DNA from: Winogradskyella sp. KYW1333
GTDB lineage: Bacteria; Bacteroidota; Bacteroidia; Flavobacteriales; Flavobacteriaceae
DNA length: 64,000 bases
Assembly: GCF_003335675.1 (NCBI RefSeq)
Contig: NZ_QPHL01000009.1
Coordinates: 40,663-104,662 of the forward strand
Direction of reading: 5' to 3'
Of the stretch, positions 45,661 to 54,974 are shown one piece after another. The position numbers and the translations under genes are program-made. The notes below the pieces were generated by a model. The model was not told the DNA's origin. It searched no databases and was given only the letters and a program-made list of their open reading frames with translations. Positions within the stretch are counted from its first letter, which is position 1. Each line of letters begins with the position of its first letter.

Positions 45661-46869
45661 CTATATCCCAAATGAGACTGATATTCCAGTTTGAATATCT
45701 GGGTTGTTATTGACGGTAAAGTCTTGTTGAATGTAGAATGTGGTAGTCATTTTTCTTGTGAATGAATACATCAAAGTCCAATAATTATTCTTATTGTAAA
45801 GATTAGATGTTCCAGAATTCCATGACTTAAATGAGGTTACATTTTTAGTTGGAATAAGATAATCAAATTCACTTTTTTTGTTCAAACTAGTTTGCACATA
45901 GAAGTCTGCACCGAAGCTATGACGGACTTTTTTGCTTTTAGATAGAAAACTATATTGAATTATTGTTTCTAGATACCCTAAGAAGGTGTTATTACTAAAA
46001 TCCATATTATCATCTTGAAAATCTACAAGATTGTTTTTAGTACTCCCTATACTCAATCCAATATCAAATGAGCGCTTATTTTTTAATTGAAATCCTTTCA
46101 TAATATTGAGTGAGGCACCTAGGTCTAAGGAGGCATTATACTTTGTCGTATTGATACCAATGTGGGCACCATAATTAAAATCAAAACCTTTCAATATTTC
46201 TTTTGGATAACGATAGTAACTCAATTCAAATCCACTCAAGATAAAGTCACCTTTGTTAATATTCATGACTCTATTATTTCTGTCTTTATATCTTATTTGG
46301 GCCTCATTCAAGGGGTAAAGTTGTCTGTCAAAAGGGTCTTCTCCACCAGCAATATTTTCATGAAAATATTCGATAGTATCATCACTAGTAAGAATAGAAA
46401 ATGGAAATTTACCTCCAGTTAGTAAAAATGAACGAATACCAACTTTCAACTCACTTTTAGAATTGATAGGTAGGTTAAGATTAATGCGCAAACCTTTTAT
46501 TACACCATCATTTTGTACCTCCAAAGTCTGGGCGTCTAATGTGTCCACATCGACACGGAATTCTCTATTGTGCCAAGGATATTGACTAACAAAATTTCGA
46601 TCTTCAGAGTTGTTTGGAATATAAGCAGTCACAAGAGGAGACCATACATTACCACTTTCTAAGTTTACACTCATATTTTGATCTCCAAGAGGTTTAGTTT
46701 GAAAATTACCTTGCCACCTTGAAAAAAATATTCCAAAAGGATGTGTTGAAACAACACTTGCTTTTTTAATAATATTCTCATCAAGACTAGGGTCAGAAAT
46801 TAAATCTTGAGAAAATGAAAATTGAGAAAAAATTAATATTGCAGCAAATAAAAAGGACTTGTAATTCAA
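45661..46869 (-). CDS. Exported beta-barrel protein, unknown (possibly DUF3187-like)
   Basis: 402 residues starting at TTG (46869), since a stop lies just upstream and the frame begins with a clean signal peptide (NYKSFLFAAILIFSQFSFSQ). The body is rich in alternating aromatic/polar strands (FDFNYGAHIGINTTKYNASLDLG, YLETIIQYSF) and ends in a typical barrel strand, TGISVSFGI. Its layout is reminiscent of DUF3187-type outer-membrane proteins, but I am not sure. It converges on the response regulator with a 2-base gap. Confidence 0.6.
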   Translation of the reverse strand: MNYKSFLFAAILIFSQFSFSQDLISDPSLDENIIKKASVVSTHPFGIFFSRWQGNFQTKPLGDQNMSVNLESGNVWSPLVTAYIPNNSEDRNFVSQYPWHNREFRVDVDTLDAQTLEVQNDGVIKGLRINLNLPINSKSELKVGIRSFLLTGGKFPFSILTSDDTIEYFHENIAGGEDPFDRQLYPLNEAQIRYKDRNNRVMNINKGDFILSGFELSYYRYPKEILKGFDFNYGAHIGINTTKYNASLDLGASLNIMKGFQLKNKRSFDIGLSIGSTKNNLVDFQDDNMDFSNNTFLGYLETIIQYSFLSKSKKVRHSFGADFYVQTSLNKKSEFDYLIPTKNVTSFKSWNSGTSNLYNKNNYWTLMYSFTRKMTTTFYIQQDFTVNNNPDIQTGISVSFGI

Positions 46870-46942
46870 AGTTTAGGACAGATCATATTACCAGCCCTAA
46901 ATCTACAAAATGTTCATTATATTTAGAGGATAGAATTAAATT

Positions 46943-47824
46943 ATGAAGACTATCAAAACAGATGATTTTAGAATTACCTCTAAAATCAACATTAAAGATC
47001 TGCCAACTACTGTAGATATCCAATCAAATAAAAAAGAGTTAAAAGCTGCACTTCGGGACGTTAGTAAGGATTTGGCCGAAATCCAAAACGCGATGTATGC
47101 GTATGGAAAATATTCAGTTCTGTTTTGTATTCAAGGCATGGATACTGCTGGAAAGGATAGTCTAATTCGAGAAGTATTTAAAGAATTTAATGTTAGAGGA
47201 ATAGTTGCCCATAGTTTCAAAAAGCCTACAGATTTAGAATTAAAGCACGACTATTTATGGAGGCATTATATTGCCTTACCAGCTAGAGGTAAATTTGGCA
47301 TTTTTAATCGAACGCATTATGAAAATGTTTTGGTAACTAGGGTACATCCAAATTATTTGATGTATGAAAATATGCCAGGTATAGATTCTGTAGAAGATGT
47401 AAATGATGCATTTTGGGATCGACGATTTGAAGAAATTAATGCATTTGAAAAACACATTGCCGACAATGGAACAATTATTTTCAAATTCTTTTTAAATCTA
47501 TCCAAAGACGAACAAAAAAATAGACTTTTAAGGAGACTAAATAGGCCAGATAAGCAATGGAAATTTTCTTCAGATGATTTAAAGGAACGAAAGCTGTGGG
47601 ATAAATATCAAATGTGCTATGAAGAGGTTTTAAATAGAAGCTCAAAAGTACATGCACCATGGTTTAATATACCTGCAGATGATAAACCAGCAGCAAGATA
47701 TATTGTGGCTAAAATTCTATATGATACATTAAAACAATACGCGGATATTAAAGAACCAGAATTACCTGCCAAAGAAAAGGCAAATATTGGTCTATATAAA
47801 CAAGAATTAGAAAATGAAAATTAA
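46943..47824 (+). CDS. ppk2: Polyphosphate kinase 2 family protein (polyphosphate:nucleotide phosphotransferase)
   Basis: 293 residues. Walker A GMDTAGKD (65-72), lid Arg-rich segment LLRRLNRPDKQWKFSSDDLKER, and Walker B-like FGIFNRTHYENVL, the single-domain PPK2 pattern. The N-terminus and QGMDTAGKDSLIREVF with PTDLELKHDYLWRHY fit the class III-like group that phosphorylates AMP and ADP from polyphosphate. The Walker B residue usually Asp (FDRS) is Asn here (FNRT), as in a subset of these enzymes. It overlaps the following M28 peptidase by 11 bases. Confidence 0.88.
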   Translation: MKTIKTDDFRITSKINIKDLPTTVDIQSNKKELKAALRDVSKDLAEIQNAMYAYGKYSVLFCIQGMDTAGKDSLIREVFKEFNVRGIVAHSFKKPTDLELKHDYLWRHYIALPARGKFGIFNRTHYENVLVTRVHPNYLMYENMPGIDSVEDVNDAFWDRRFEEINAFEKHIADNGTIIFKFFLNLSKDEQKNRLLRRLNRPDKQWKFSSDDLKERKLWDKYQMCYEEVLNRSSKVHAPWFNIPADDKPAARYIVAKILYDTLKQYADIKEPELPAKEKANIGLYKQELENEN

Positions 47825-49217
47825 ACTATTAATACTATTCATCAGTGGTGCATTGACATTTGGATTCGGTCAGACAGATGAAGATGTCCTCAAAACAATT
47901 TATACAACCTCCCTTACTAATGGCCACAGTTATCAGTGGTTAGACTATTTATCTAATACCATTGGAGGGCGATTATCTGGCTCTACCAATGCCGAATTGG
48001 CTGTACAGTACACTAAATCCGAACTTGAGAAATTAGGATTAGATAAAGTATGGCTACAACCAGTAATGGTTCCAAAGTGGGTGAGAGGAGAGAAAGAAAT
48101 GGCTTATTTCGAATCATCTGATGGATTTCATAAAGTAAATATCTGTGCTTTGGGAGGTTCAATAGCAACACCAGATGGTGGGACAAAAGCACAAGTTATT
48201 GAGGTAAGCACATACAAGGATATAGCTGGCTTGGGCGAAGAAAAGATAGAGGGTAAAATCGTTTTTATTAATAGAGCCCTACAACCAGAGTTAATTAATA
48301 CGTTTCAAGCATATGGAGGTTGTTCTTCAGAACGCTATAGAGGAGCGGCTGAGGCAGCAAAGTATGGTGCTGTTGGCACTATTGTACGCTCCTTGAGTTC
48401 TAGACAAGATGATTACCCTCATACAGGTAGTATGAGTTATGGTGATTTACCAGTAGCTCAAAGAATACCTTCTGCTGCTATAAGTACTAACGATGCGGTT
48501 AAGTTAAGTGAGACGCTTAAAAAGAATCCTAATCTTGAGTTTTTCCTAGAGCAAAGTTGCCAACAATTTGAAGATGTTTTGTCATACAATGTTATAGGTG
48601 AAATTACAGGCTCTGAATTTCCAAATGAAATAATTTTGGTTGGAGGTCATTTAGATTCTTGGGATTTAGGAGACGGAACTCACGATGATGGTGCAGGTGT
48701 TGTGCAGTCAATGGATGTGCTTAGATTAATGAAGGAAAGTGGGATTACACCAAAAAGAAGTATAAGGGTTGTTTTGTTTATGAATGAAGAAAATGGTTTA
48801 AGAGGAGCAAGAAAGTATGCTGAAGTTGCAAAGGAAAAAGGGGAGAATCACATTTTTGCATTAGAAAGTGATGCTGGAGGATTTACGCCACGTGGATTTT
48901 CTTTTACTACAAATGAAGCCAATTATAGTCAAATCCTCGACTGGAAACCATTATTTAAACCATATCTTATCCATTATTTTGAATTAGGTGGTAGTGGTGC
49001 AGATATTGGTCCGTTGCGATCAGAATCTAATGTTTTGGCTGGTTTAAGACCAGATTCTCAACGCTATTTTGATCATCATCATGCATCAAACGATACGTTT
49101 GAGCATGTTAATAAACGAGAATTAGAATTGGGCGCAGCAACAATGACGTCCTTGGTTTATTTGTATGATAAGTATGGTGTGAATCCAGTGCCTAAATCAT
49201 CAAATTTTAAAGATTAG
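47814..49217 (+). CDS. Secreted M28-family metallopeptidase (aminopeptidase / carboxypeptidase Q-like)
   Basis: 467 residues with a signal peptide (LTFGFGQ). A PA-domain insert (about 130-230) is followed by the di-zinc peptidase core: GGHLDSWDLGDGTHDDGAGV (zinc His and bridging Asp), FMNEENGLRGA (catalytic Glu and zinc Glu), ALESDAGGF and the late zinc histidine in YFDHHHASNDTFEHV. It cleaves dipeptides or N-terminal residues in the periplasm or outside. Its ATG lies within the end of ppk2. Confidence 0.9.
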   Translation: MKIKLLILFISGALTFGFGQTDEDVLKTIYTTSLTNGHSYQWLDYLSNTIGGRLSGSTNAELAVQYTKSELEKLGLDKVWLQPVMVPKWVRGEKEMAYFESSDGFHKVNICALGGSIATPDGGTKAQVIEVSTYKDIAGLGEEKIEGKIVFINRALQPELINTFQAYGGCSSERYRGAAEAAKYGAVGTIVRSLSSRQDDYPHTGSMSYGDLPVAQRIPSAAISTNDAVKLSETLKKNPNLEFFLEQSCQQFEDVLSYNVIGEITGSEFPNEIILVGGHLDSWDLGDGTHDDGAGVVQSMDVLRLMKESGITPKRSIRVVLFMNEENGLRGARKYAEVAKEKGENHIFALESDAGGFTPRGFSFTTNEANYSQILDWKPLFKPYLIHYFELGGSGADIGPLRSESNVLAGLRPDSQRYFDHHHASNDTFEHVNKRELELGAATMTSLVYLYDKYGVNPVPKSSNFKD

Positions 49218-49220
49218 AAC

Positions 49221-49471
49221 ATGAAAAGTATATTCGTTTTTATCATGTAAGGTTTTAGTAATTTTTTGCTTTGTCAATCAGAAGAGCAATTACCCTATTA
49301 TGAAATCCCTAAATATTCAGAGGAATTTACTACAGGTACAATACAGCAAGAATAGCTGACGTCTTGGGTTTCAGGTTTTATTGGACAACTAATAGTCCTA
49401 CCTAGCAGGATTTGAAATTTAAAGCTAATGAAGAAGGTCGTACTACAAAGGAAACGATTAAATATATTTAG
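49221..49471 (+). pseudogene. 5' remnant of a DinB-like exported protein gene
   Basis: ATG at 49221 (MKSIFVFIM then a stop), continuing in frame with CQSEEQLPYYEIPKYSEEFTTGT. After a one-base shift follow ARIADVLGFRFYWTTNSPT, a stop, and QDLKFKANEEGRTTKETIKYI. This matches the N-terminal half of a DinB-like protein common in Flavobacteriaceae (YYEIP ... GRTTKETI). The C-terminal half is missing. It lies 3 bases after the M28 peptidase stop. Confidence 0.65.
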
Positions 49472-49530
49472 GTTTATATTATTTTAAAAATCCGAAGAAA
49501 TGGAATATAAAACTTGCTAATAGTAACCCT

Positions 49531-50733
49531 TTATATTGAAATTTCTACTTGATTCTGTAGAATGTCCTCGAAAGTTTCACGTTTTCTAATAAGATTAGGT
49601 TTACCATTATGTATTAGTACTTCTGCAGGTCTATAGCGCGAGTTATAATTACTTGCCATTGTAAAACAATATGCACCAGCATTTTTGAAACAAAGAATAT
49701 CACCTTCTTTAATTTCATTGATGCGTCTGTTGTTCGCAAACGTATCAGTTTCACAAATGTAACCTACAATAGAGTAGAAACGCTCCCTTCCGCTTGGATT
49801 AGTAATATTAATAATTTCATGTTGAGAACCATAAAGCATCGGTCTAATGAGATGGTTAAAGCCAGAGTCTATTTGAGCGAAAACAGTTGAGGTTGTTTGT
49901 TTTACGACATTTACTTTTGCTAAAAATACACCAGATTGACTTACTAGGAACTTTCCTGGCTCAAAAGCCAAGGTTAATTCTTTACCATAGGTTTTACAAA
50001 ATTCATTAAATCTATGAGTCAGCTTTTTACCAAGTTCTTCAATGTTGGTTTCAATATCACCTTCTTTATAAGGTACTTTAAAACCAGATCCAAAATCTAT
50101 AAACTCTAAGTTTTTGAATTGCTTTGCAGTTTCAAATAAAATTTCACTAGCATATAAGAACACATCAATATCTAGTATGTCGCTACCTGTATGCATGTGA
50201 ATACCATTAATATTCATCTTGGTATTTTCAACAATACGCAATAGTAAGGGGATTTGATGAATTGAAATGCCAAATTTACTATCAATATGTCCTACAGAAA
50301 TATTGGTATTGCCTCCGGCCATAACATGAGGATTAATTCTGATGCAGACAGGTATGTTTGGATGCTTAGTTCCAAATTGCTCTAGAATAGATAAGTTATC
50401 TATATTAATCTGAACACCTAGTTTCGCAACATTTTCTATTTCCTCTAAGGAAACACCATTGGGTGTATAAATTATATCTTCTGGATTGAAACCTGCTTTT
50501 AGTCCAAGTTGTACCTCTTGTATTGAAACAGTGTCTAAACCAGATCCTAGTGATTTAAATAATTTTAATATAGATATATTTGAAAGTGCTTTTACTGCAT
50601 AGTTTACCTTAAGATTTTTTACTTTACTAAATGCCTTAGTAAGTCTATTATATTGATTAATGATAGTTTCTGAATCATATACATAGAGCGGACTCCCGAA
50701 TTTAGAAGCTATTTTTAAAAGTTGTTCAGACAT
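49531..50733 (-). CDS. lysA: Diaminopimelate decarboxylase
   Basis: About 400 residues from the ATG at 50733. Makes lysine from meso-DAP with PLP. The fold-type III barrel contains the PLP-lysine NYAVKALSN, GIHMHTGSDI, FEPGKFLV and, near the end, FKNAGAYCFTMASNYN. The dimer-interface CETDTF motif supplies the second-subunit active-site cysteine. It is preceded by a long AT-rich gap divergent from sucC. Confidence 0.93.
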   Translation of the reverse strand: MSEQLLKIASKFGSPLYVYDSETIINQYNRLTKAFSKVKNLKVNYAVKALSNISILKLFKSLGSGLDTVSIQEVQLGLKAGFNPEDIIYTPNGVSLEEIENVAKLGVQINIDNLSILEQFGTKHPNIPVCIRINPHVMAGGNTNISVGHIDSKFGISIHQIPLLLRIVENTKMNINGIHMHTGSDILDIDVFLYASEILFETAKQFKNLEFIDFGSGFKVPYKEGDIETNIEELGKKLTHRFNEFCKTYGKELTLAFEPGKFLVSQSGVFLAKVNVVKQTTSTVFAQIDSGFNHLIRPMLYGSQHEIINITNPSGRERFYSIVGYICETDTFANNRRINEIKEGDILCFKNAGAYCFTMASNYNSRYRPAEVLIHNGKPNLIRKRETFEDILQNQVEISI

Positions 50734-50899
50734 AAAAAGTGTTTTTTTCAAATATATTTTATAGATTAATTAAACACATAAAAGTGATTATAAATATCAC
50801 TATTTAAACATTTTGTTAATTATATAACATTCTATTTTGTTGTATTCCATAGATAAAAATTCATTTTAAAATCCTAGACTAATCATTAGGTAAATTAAT

Positions 50900-50929
50900 T
50901 TGAGAAACGTTTTAGGTTCCTTATTTTTG
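50900..50929 (+). promoter_or_regulatory. Promoter of sucC (TTG - 19 bases - TATTTTTG)
   Basis: TTG at 50900-50902 and TATTTTTG at 50922-50929, exact spacing and both consensus elements. The ATG is 27 bases further on. The best-formed promoter in the window. Confidence 0.72.
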
Positions 50930-50956
50930 TGCCTCGAAATAAATTTCTGATAACAA

Positions 50957-52147
50957 ATGAATTTACACGAATATCAAGGAAAAGAATTACTAAATAGTTT
51001 TGGTGTACGTATACAACGAGGTATAGTAGCACATAGCGCTAATGAGGCAGTTGATGTTGCAAAACAATTAACCAAAGAAACAGGAACTTCATGGCATGTA
51101 ATAAAAGCCCAAGTTCATGCAGGTGGACGTGGTAAAGGCGGTGGAGTAAAACTTGCTAAAAATTTACAAGAAGTAGAAGAAATAGCAGGTAATATTATAG
51201 GTATGAATTTAGTTACTCCTCAGACATCTGCTGAAGGTAAAAAGGTTCATCAGGTTCTTGTTGCAGAAGACGTGTACTATCCTGGTGATAGCGAACCAGA
51301 AGAATATTATATGTCAGTTCTTTTGAATCGTGGAGTTGGTAGAAATATGATAATGTATTCCACAGAAGGAGGAATGGATATTGAACAGGTTGCAGAGGAA
51401 ACACCTCATTTAATTTTCACGGAAGAAATTGATCCTGCAGTAGGAATTCTACCATTTCAGGCAAGGCGTGTTGCGTTTAATTTAGGATTATCAGGTACAG
51501 CATTTAAAGAAATGACAAAATTTGTTACCGCTTTATATACCGCTTATGTTAAGTCTGATGCTTCTTTGTTTGAGATAAACCCTGTCCTTAAGACAAGTGA
51601 TGACAAGATTTTGGCTGTAGATTCTAAAGTTACTTTAGATGAGAATGCTTTGTACAGACATAGAGATTTAGCTGAATTAAGAGATTTACGTGAAGAAAAT
51701 CCGATTGAAGTTGAAGCTGGTTCTTTAGGATTAAACTATGTTGACTTAGATGGTAATGTAGGATGTATGGTTAATGGTGCTGGTCTTGCAATGGCGACAA
51801 TGGATTTGATTAAGCATTCTGGTGGTGAGCCAGCAAACTTTCTTGATGTTGGGGGAACTGCAGACGCATCTAGAGTTGAAGCGGCATTTAAGATTATTTT
51901 AAAAGATCCTAATGTAAAAGCCATTTTAATAAACATATTTGGAGGCATTGTGCGTTGTGATAGAGTAGCACAAGGCGTTATAGATGCATATAAAAATTTA
52001 GGAAATATCAATGTGCCTATTATTGTTAGACTGCAAGGTACTAATGCAGATATTGCGAAAGAACTGATTGATAATTCTGGTTTAGACGTTTTGAGTGCTA
52101 CTGAGTTTCAAGAAGCTGCAGATAAAGTTCAAGAAGTCCTGTCATAA
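50957..52147 (+). CDS. sucC: Succinate-CoA ligase (ADP-forming) beta subunit
   Basis: 396 residues. ATP-grasp domain with HAGGRGKGGGVK and the N-terminal MNLHEYQGKELL. The C-terminal ligase domain contains NGAGLAMATMD, GGEPANFLDVGG and INIFGGIVRCD. TCA-cycle enzyme forming succinate and ATP; it needs the alpha subunit SucD, which is not in the window. Transcribed alone, ending at a strong terminator. Confidence 0.96.
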   Translation: MNLHEYQGKELLNSFGVRIQRGIVAHSANEAVDVAKQLTKETGTSWHVIKAQVHAGGRGKGGGVKLAKNLQEVEEIAGNIIGMNLVTPQTSAEGKKVHQVLVAEDVYYPGDSEPEEYYMSVLLNRGVGRNMIMYSTEGGMDIEQVAEETPHLIFTEEIDPAVGILPFQARRVAFNLGLSGTAFKEMTKFVTALYTAYVKSDASLFEINPVLKTSDDKILAVDSKVTLDENALYRHRDLAELRDLREENPIEVEAGSLGLNYVDLDGNVGCMVNGAGLAMATMDLIKHSGGEPANFLDVGGTADASRVEAAFKIILKDPNVKAILINIFGGIVRCDRVAQGVIDAYKNLGNINVPIIVRLQGTNADIAKELIDNSGLDVLSATEFQEAADKVQEVLS

Positions 52148-52169
52148 AGCTATTTTAATTATAAATATT

Positions 52170-52198
52170 GAGCACCTATTTAGTAGGTGCTTTTTTTT
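52170..52198 (+). terminator. Terminator after sucC
   Basis: Stem AGCACCTA / TAGGTGCT with a TTTAG loop and eight or more T residues. Confidence 0.85.
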
Positions 52199-52305
52199 GC
52201 TCTAATGTTAATGTTCTGCTAATCAAAGTTAAACACTGTTAATATGTGTAACATAATATAATTTTTGCAGTCTATTAGGTATCAATCTTACAAAAACGAA
52301 AAATT

Positions 52306-52650
52306 ATGAAAGCATTAAAAATGTTTGTGCTAGCCGTAGCAATTACGTTTAGCTCTGTACTTTCAGCAAGTACAAACCCCACCAAAAAAGTTGAGCCAAA
52401 AACAGTTACTCAAACTGTAGGTGAATTGCTAAAGAACCCTGACTTACAGATTAGTTCTGAAGTTTATGCCATTGTAGATTTAGTTATTAATGAAGACAAT
52501 GAAATGGTTGTATTAAATGTTGATACAACTCACGAAAATGTAGAGAATTACATTAAATATCGCTTAAACTATAAGAAGTTATCTAAAGAGGCAATTGGTA
52601 AGAATAGGTCTTTTAAGGTACCGGTGAAAATAATTAATACAAACTATTAA
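52306..52650 (+). CDS. Small exported protein, unknown function
   Basis: 114 residues with a signal peptide (cleavage near SVLSAS). The mature part is a compact alpha/beta domain (VYAIVDLVINEDNEMVVLNVDTTHENVENYIKYRLNYKKL ... RSFKVPVKI). The topology resembles the TonB C-terminal-like or secretin-like small folds seen in Bacteroidota exported proteins, but I cannot name it. It has its own terminator. Confidence 0.6.
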   Translation: MKALKMFVLAVAITFSSVLSASTNPTKKVEPKTVTQTVGELLKNPDLQISSEVYAIVDLVINEDNEMVVLNVDTTHENVENYIKYRLNYKKLSKEAIGKNRSFKVPVKIINTNY

Positions 52651-52668
52651 TAATTAGTAAAATTTAAA

Positions 52669-52697
52669 GAAGCGCCTTATTTGAGGCGCTTTTTTTA
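52669..52697. terminator. Terminator between the small exported protein and cysH
   Basis: Stem AAGCGCC / GGCGCTT with an 8-base AT loop and T run; convergent genes on both sides. Confidence 0.8.
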
Positions 52698-53396
52698 TAA
52701 ATGTAAACCACATTCGGTCTTTGGGTTATTGTTCCATCGTCCACTTCTGTCTTCACCAGGAACGGTACAATGTGTACAACCAATGGACTGATATCCCTTT
52801 GCAACTAATGGATGAAATGGCAATTGATGTTCTTGAATATATGCATCCCGTAGTTCCTTGGAAATATCTAAAAGGGGATAAAACTTTAATATATTTCCGC
52901 GTTGTTCAAAAATATTTAAGCTTGATCTATGGTCACTTTGCCATTCCATTAATCCTGACATCCAAATATTATATTGTGCTTTGATACGATCAAGAGGCCT
53001 TACTTTGTTAATTGAACAACAAAAGTCCGGATTTTTGCTCCAAGTTTGATCTTTGGTAGTAAAGACATGTTCTTCTTTTATTGCCGAAATAGAAGTAATA
53101 TTTAAGTTGTATTTCTCCTCTAGTGTTTTTTTGTAATTCAAAGTTTCTTCAAAATGATAACCAGTATCAATAAAAAATACTTCTTGTTTGAGGTTAACAT
53201 CAGAAACCAGTTTTAAAAGAAATGCTGAAGTTGCTGCAAATGAGCTAGTGAGCATTACATCTGTTATTTGAAAATCATGGTACAATTTCTCAATGCGTTG
53301 CCTTGCAGTGAGCGGTTTATAAACATCATTTAAAATCTCAATTTCCTGAGATGTAAAAGTCCGCTTTGAAGAAATATTACTAGTTGTTTCAAACAT
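52695..53396 (-). CDS. cysH: Assimilatory adenylylsulfate / phosphoadenylylsulfate reductase
   Basis: 233 residues. PP-loop-like fold with SSFAATSAFLLKLV and FIDTGYHFEETL. Two cysteine pairs (Cys126-Cys127 in DFCCSINKVRPL and Cys207/Cys210 in GCTHC) predict a [4Fe-4S] cluster, the type found in APS-using enzymes. The catalytic cysteine is in the C-terminal TECGLHL (Cys229). It reduces activated sulfate to sulfite. No other sulfate-assimilation gene is adjacent. Confidence 0.92.
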   Translation of the reverse strand: MFETTSNISSKRTFTSQEIEILNDVYKPLTARQRIEKLYHDFQITDVMLTSSFAATSAFLLKLVSDVNLKQEVFFIDTGYHFEETLNYKKTLEEKYNLNITSISAIKEEHVFTTKDQTWSKNPDFCCSINKVRPLDRIKAQYNIWMSGLMEWQSDHRSSLNIFEQRGNILKFYPLLDISKELRDAYIQEHQLPFHPLVAKGYQSIGCTHCTVPGEDRSGRWNNNPKTECGLHL

Positions 53397-53487
53397 ACAT
53401 TGAACCGTTTAAAGGTCCTACAATGTAGATGCTAGTTTCTTAATTAAAAAATTCAAAGTCCATTTTTATGAACTTCATAATTTCAGG

Positions 53488-53724
53488 TTACTTTTTTTGC
53501 TTTTTTGGCATTGGCCCCCTTAAATGAATGATTAATCCATTAAGAAAATTTCTTAATATTTGGTCGCCACATTCCATATATTTTGGATGATCTTCTCTTC
53601 TGAAGAATGCATTTAATTCACTTTTTGATATTCTAAAATCAACCAAAGCCAAAATTTTCACAATATCATCATCTCTCAATTTGTGTGCTACTCTAAGTTT
53701 TTTAAAAATGTCATTATTAGTCAT
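53488..53724 (-). CDS. DUF1456 (YehS-like) single-domain protein
   Basis: 78 residues. MTNNDIFKKLRVAHKLRDDDIVKIL is the characteristic DUF1456 start, followed by FRISKSELNAFFRREDHPKY and LRNFLNGLI. E. coli YehS has two such repeats; here only one is present. A basic Lys-rich tail ends it. Function unknown. The gene starts just before the remains of an esterase gene. Confidence 0.78.
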   Translation of the reverse strand: MTNNDIFKKLRVAHKLRDDDIVKILALVDFRISKSELNAFFRREDHPKYMECGDQILRNFLNGLIIHLRGPMPKKQKK

Positions 53725-53730
53725 TAATTT

Positions 53731-54429
53731 TAATTTTTAATTAGTTTTATCAAGCGATTGGTATGCCTCTCTGAAATGTTAGGGCCAAAACTTTTCATTA
53801 TGCTCACAATTTGTAATAATGTTATTTGAGATATCTAAATTTTCAACGAGTTCAAAAACTTCTAGGTTAGTCCAAAATACCGATGAAAATATACCTGCTT
53901 TACTAAATGATTCGGGATATTTTATAACTGCATAAAATGAAATCAAACCTCCTAGAGATAAATCAAACAAATTAGTATGGTTAGGCTGTGAAAGTATTCT
54001 ATAATTTTGGTGAATATGTAGTTTCAATATTTTTTTTATAAACGATAAATAGTAGTCTCCCTTCCCACCGCTATACTTTTCATGTGAATAAGGTGTCAAT
54101 TCATCAATTCGCTTTTCCCCAACATGATTTATGCCTAGGCTTGTACTTTTATTGGTGGTAAATGAATCTAGGTATTCATCTACTCGCCATTCTCCAAAAC
54201 ATAAAGTTTTAATATTAAATAAATTTTGAGTATCGTGCATGTAAATGACTGGATATGCTTTTTTAGAATTTTCATAATCTTTTGCTAGATACAACCAGAT
54301 TTTTTTAGCAGTATCTAGTTGAGGTGCTTCAATTGTAAAGGTGATAACTTGTTTAGAAGCAGTACTTTGACCATTAATTTTCATCAAAAAAACTAAAGAA
54401 AAAAACATTAAAAAACGCTTGAATGGCAT
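53731..54429 (-). pseudogene. Decayed esterase D-like alpha/beta hydrolase gene
   Basis: From the ATG at 54429 (MPFKRFLMFFSL, signal peptide) the frame shows IYMHDTQNLF, GEWRVDEYLDS, GEKRIDELTPYSHEKYSGGKGD and LSLGGLISFYAVIKYPESF, all typical of the Bacteroidota esterase D-like family. The nucleophile motif reads DLSLG rather than GSSMG, so the first glycine is lost. Some 40-50 residues expected before the catalytic HNEKFW appear deleted. A stop (TAA for CAA) at 53779-53781 removes the final HFREAYQSL segment, which is still readable to 53731. The combination points to inactivation, although a shortened protein might be made. Confidence 0.62.
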
Positions 54430-54568
54430 GCTATAGTTAGGATTTAAAATGATGAACGTGTAAAAAACACGACTAAGTACACGTAATTTTTCGACAAGAT
54501 ACACTATATCCACGACAACAAATTTTCTTACCTCCTTAACTTTACCCTGTTAATATAATCTCTCTACA

Positions 54569-54970
54569 ATGATTAACCGAGCTGAAAAATTAAGCCTACT
54601 TTCTGAGATGATTGCATTCGCTCAGAAGGACGACAATATAAAGACTATTGAATATAACTTTTTGCTAAGTATAGCTCGGCAACTAGATATTTCAAAAGAA
54701 GATTTTGAATATTTATTTCAACATCCTGTTACTTATGTTCATCTTAAATCTCATAGTGAACGTATCGTGCAATTTCACAGACTCGTTTTATTAATGAACC
54801 TAGACCATAAAATTTCTAACAAACAATTGGTAAAGATTCATAATTTTGGTCTTCGCATGGGATTAAGCCATGAATCAATTAATAGAGTATTGGATTTAAT
54901 GGATAGTTTCCCAAACAAGATTGTACCACCAGACTTTTTAATAGATTTGTTTAAGGTGCAGTATAATTAA
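54569..54970 (+). CDS. Small helical protein, TerB-like
   Basis: 133 residues, all helical, no signal or membrane segment. The pattern EMIAFAQKDDNIKTIEYNFLLSIARQLDISKEDFEYLF resembles the TerB/DjlA-type helical domain, where an acidic pair often binds metal. The label is tentative. Its 3' end faces uvrB with a 4-base gap. Confidence 0.55.
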   Translation: MINRAEKLSLLSEMIAFAQKDDNIKTIEYNFLLSIARQLDISKEDFEYLFQHPVTYVHLKSHSERIVQFHRLVLLMNLDHKISNKQLVKIHNFGLRMGLSHESINRVLDLMDSFPNKIVPPDFLIDLFKVQYN

Positions 54971-54974
54971 GATT

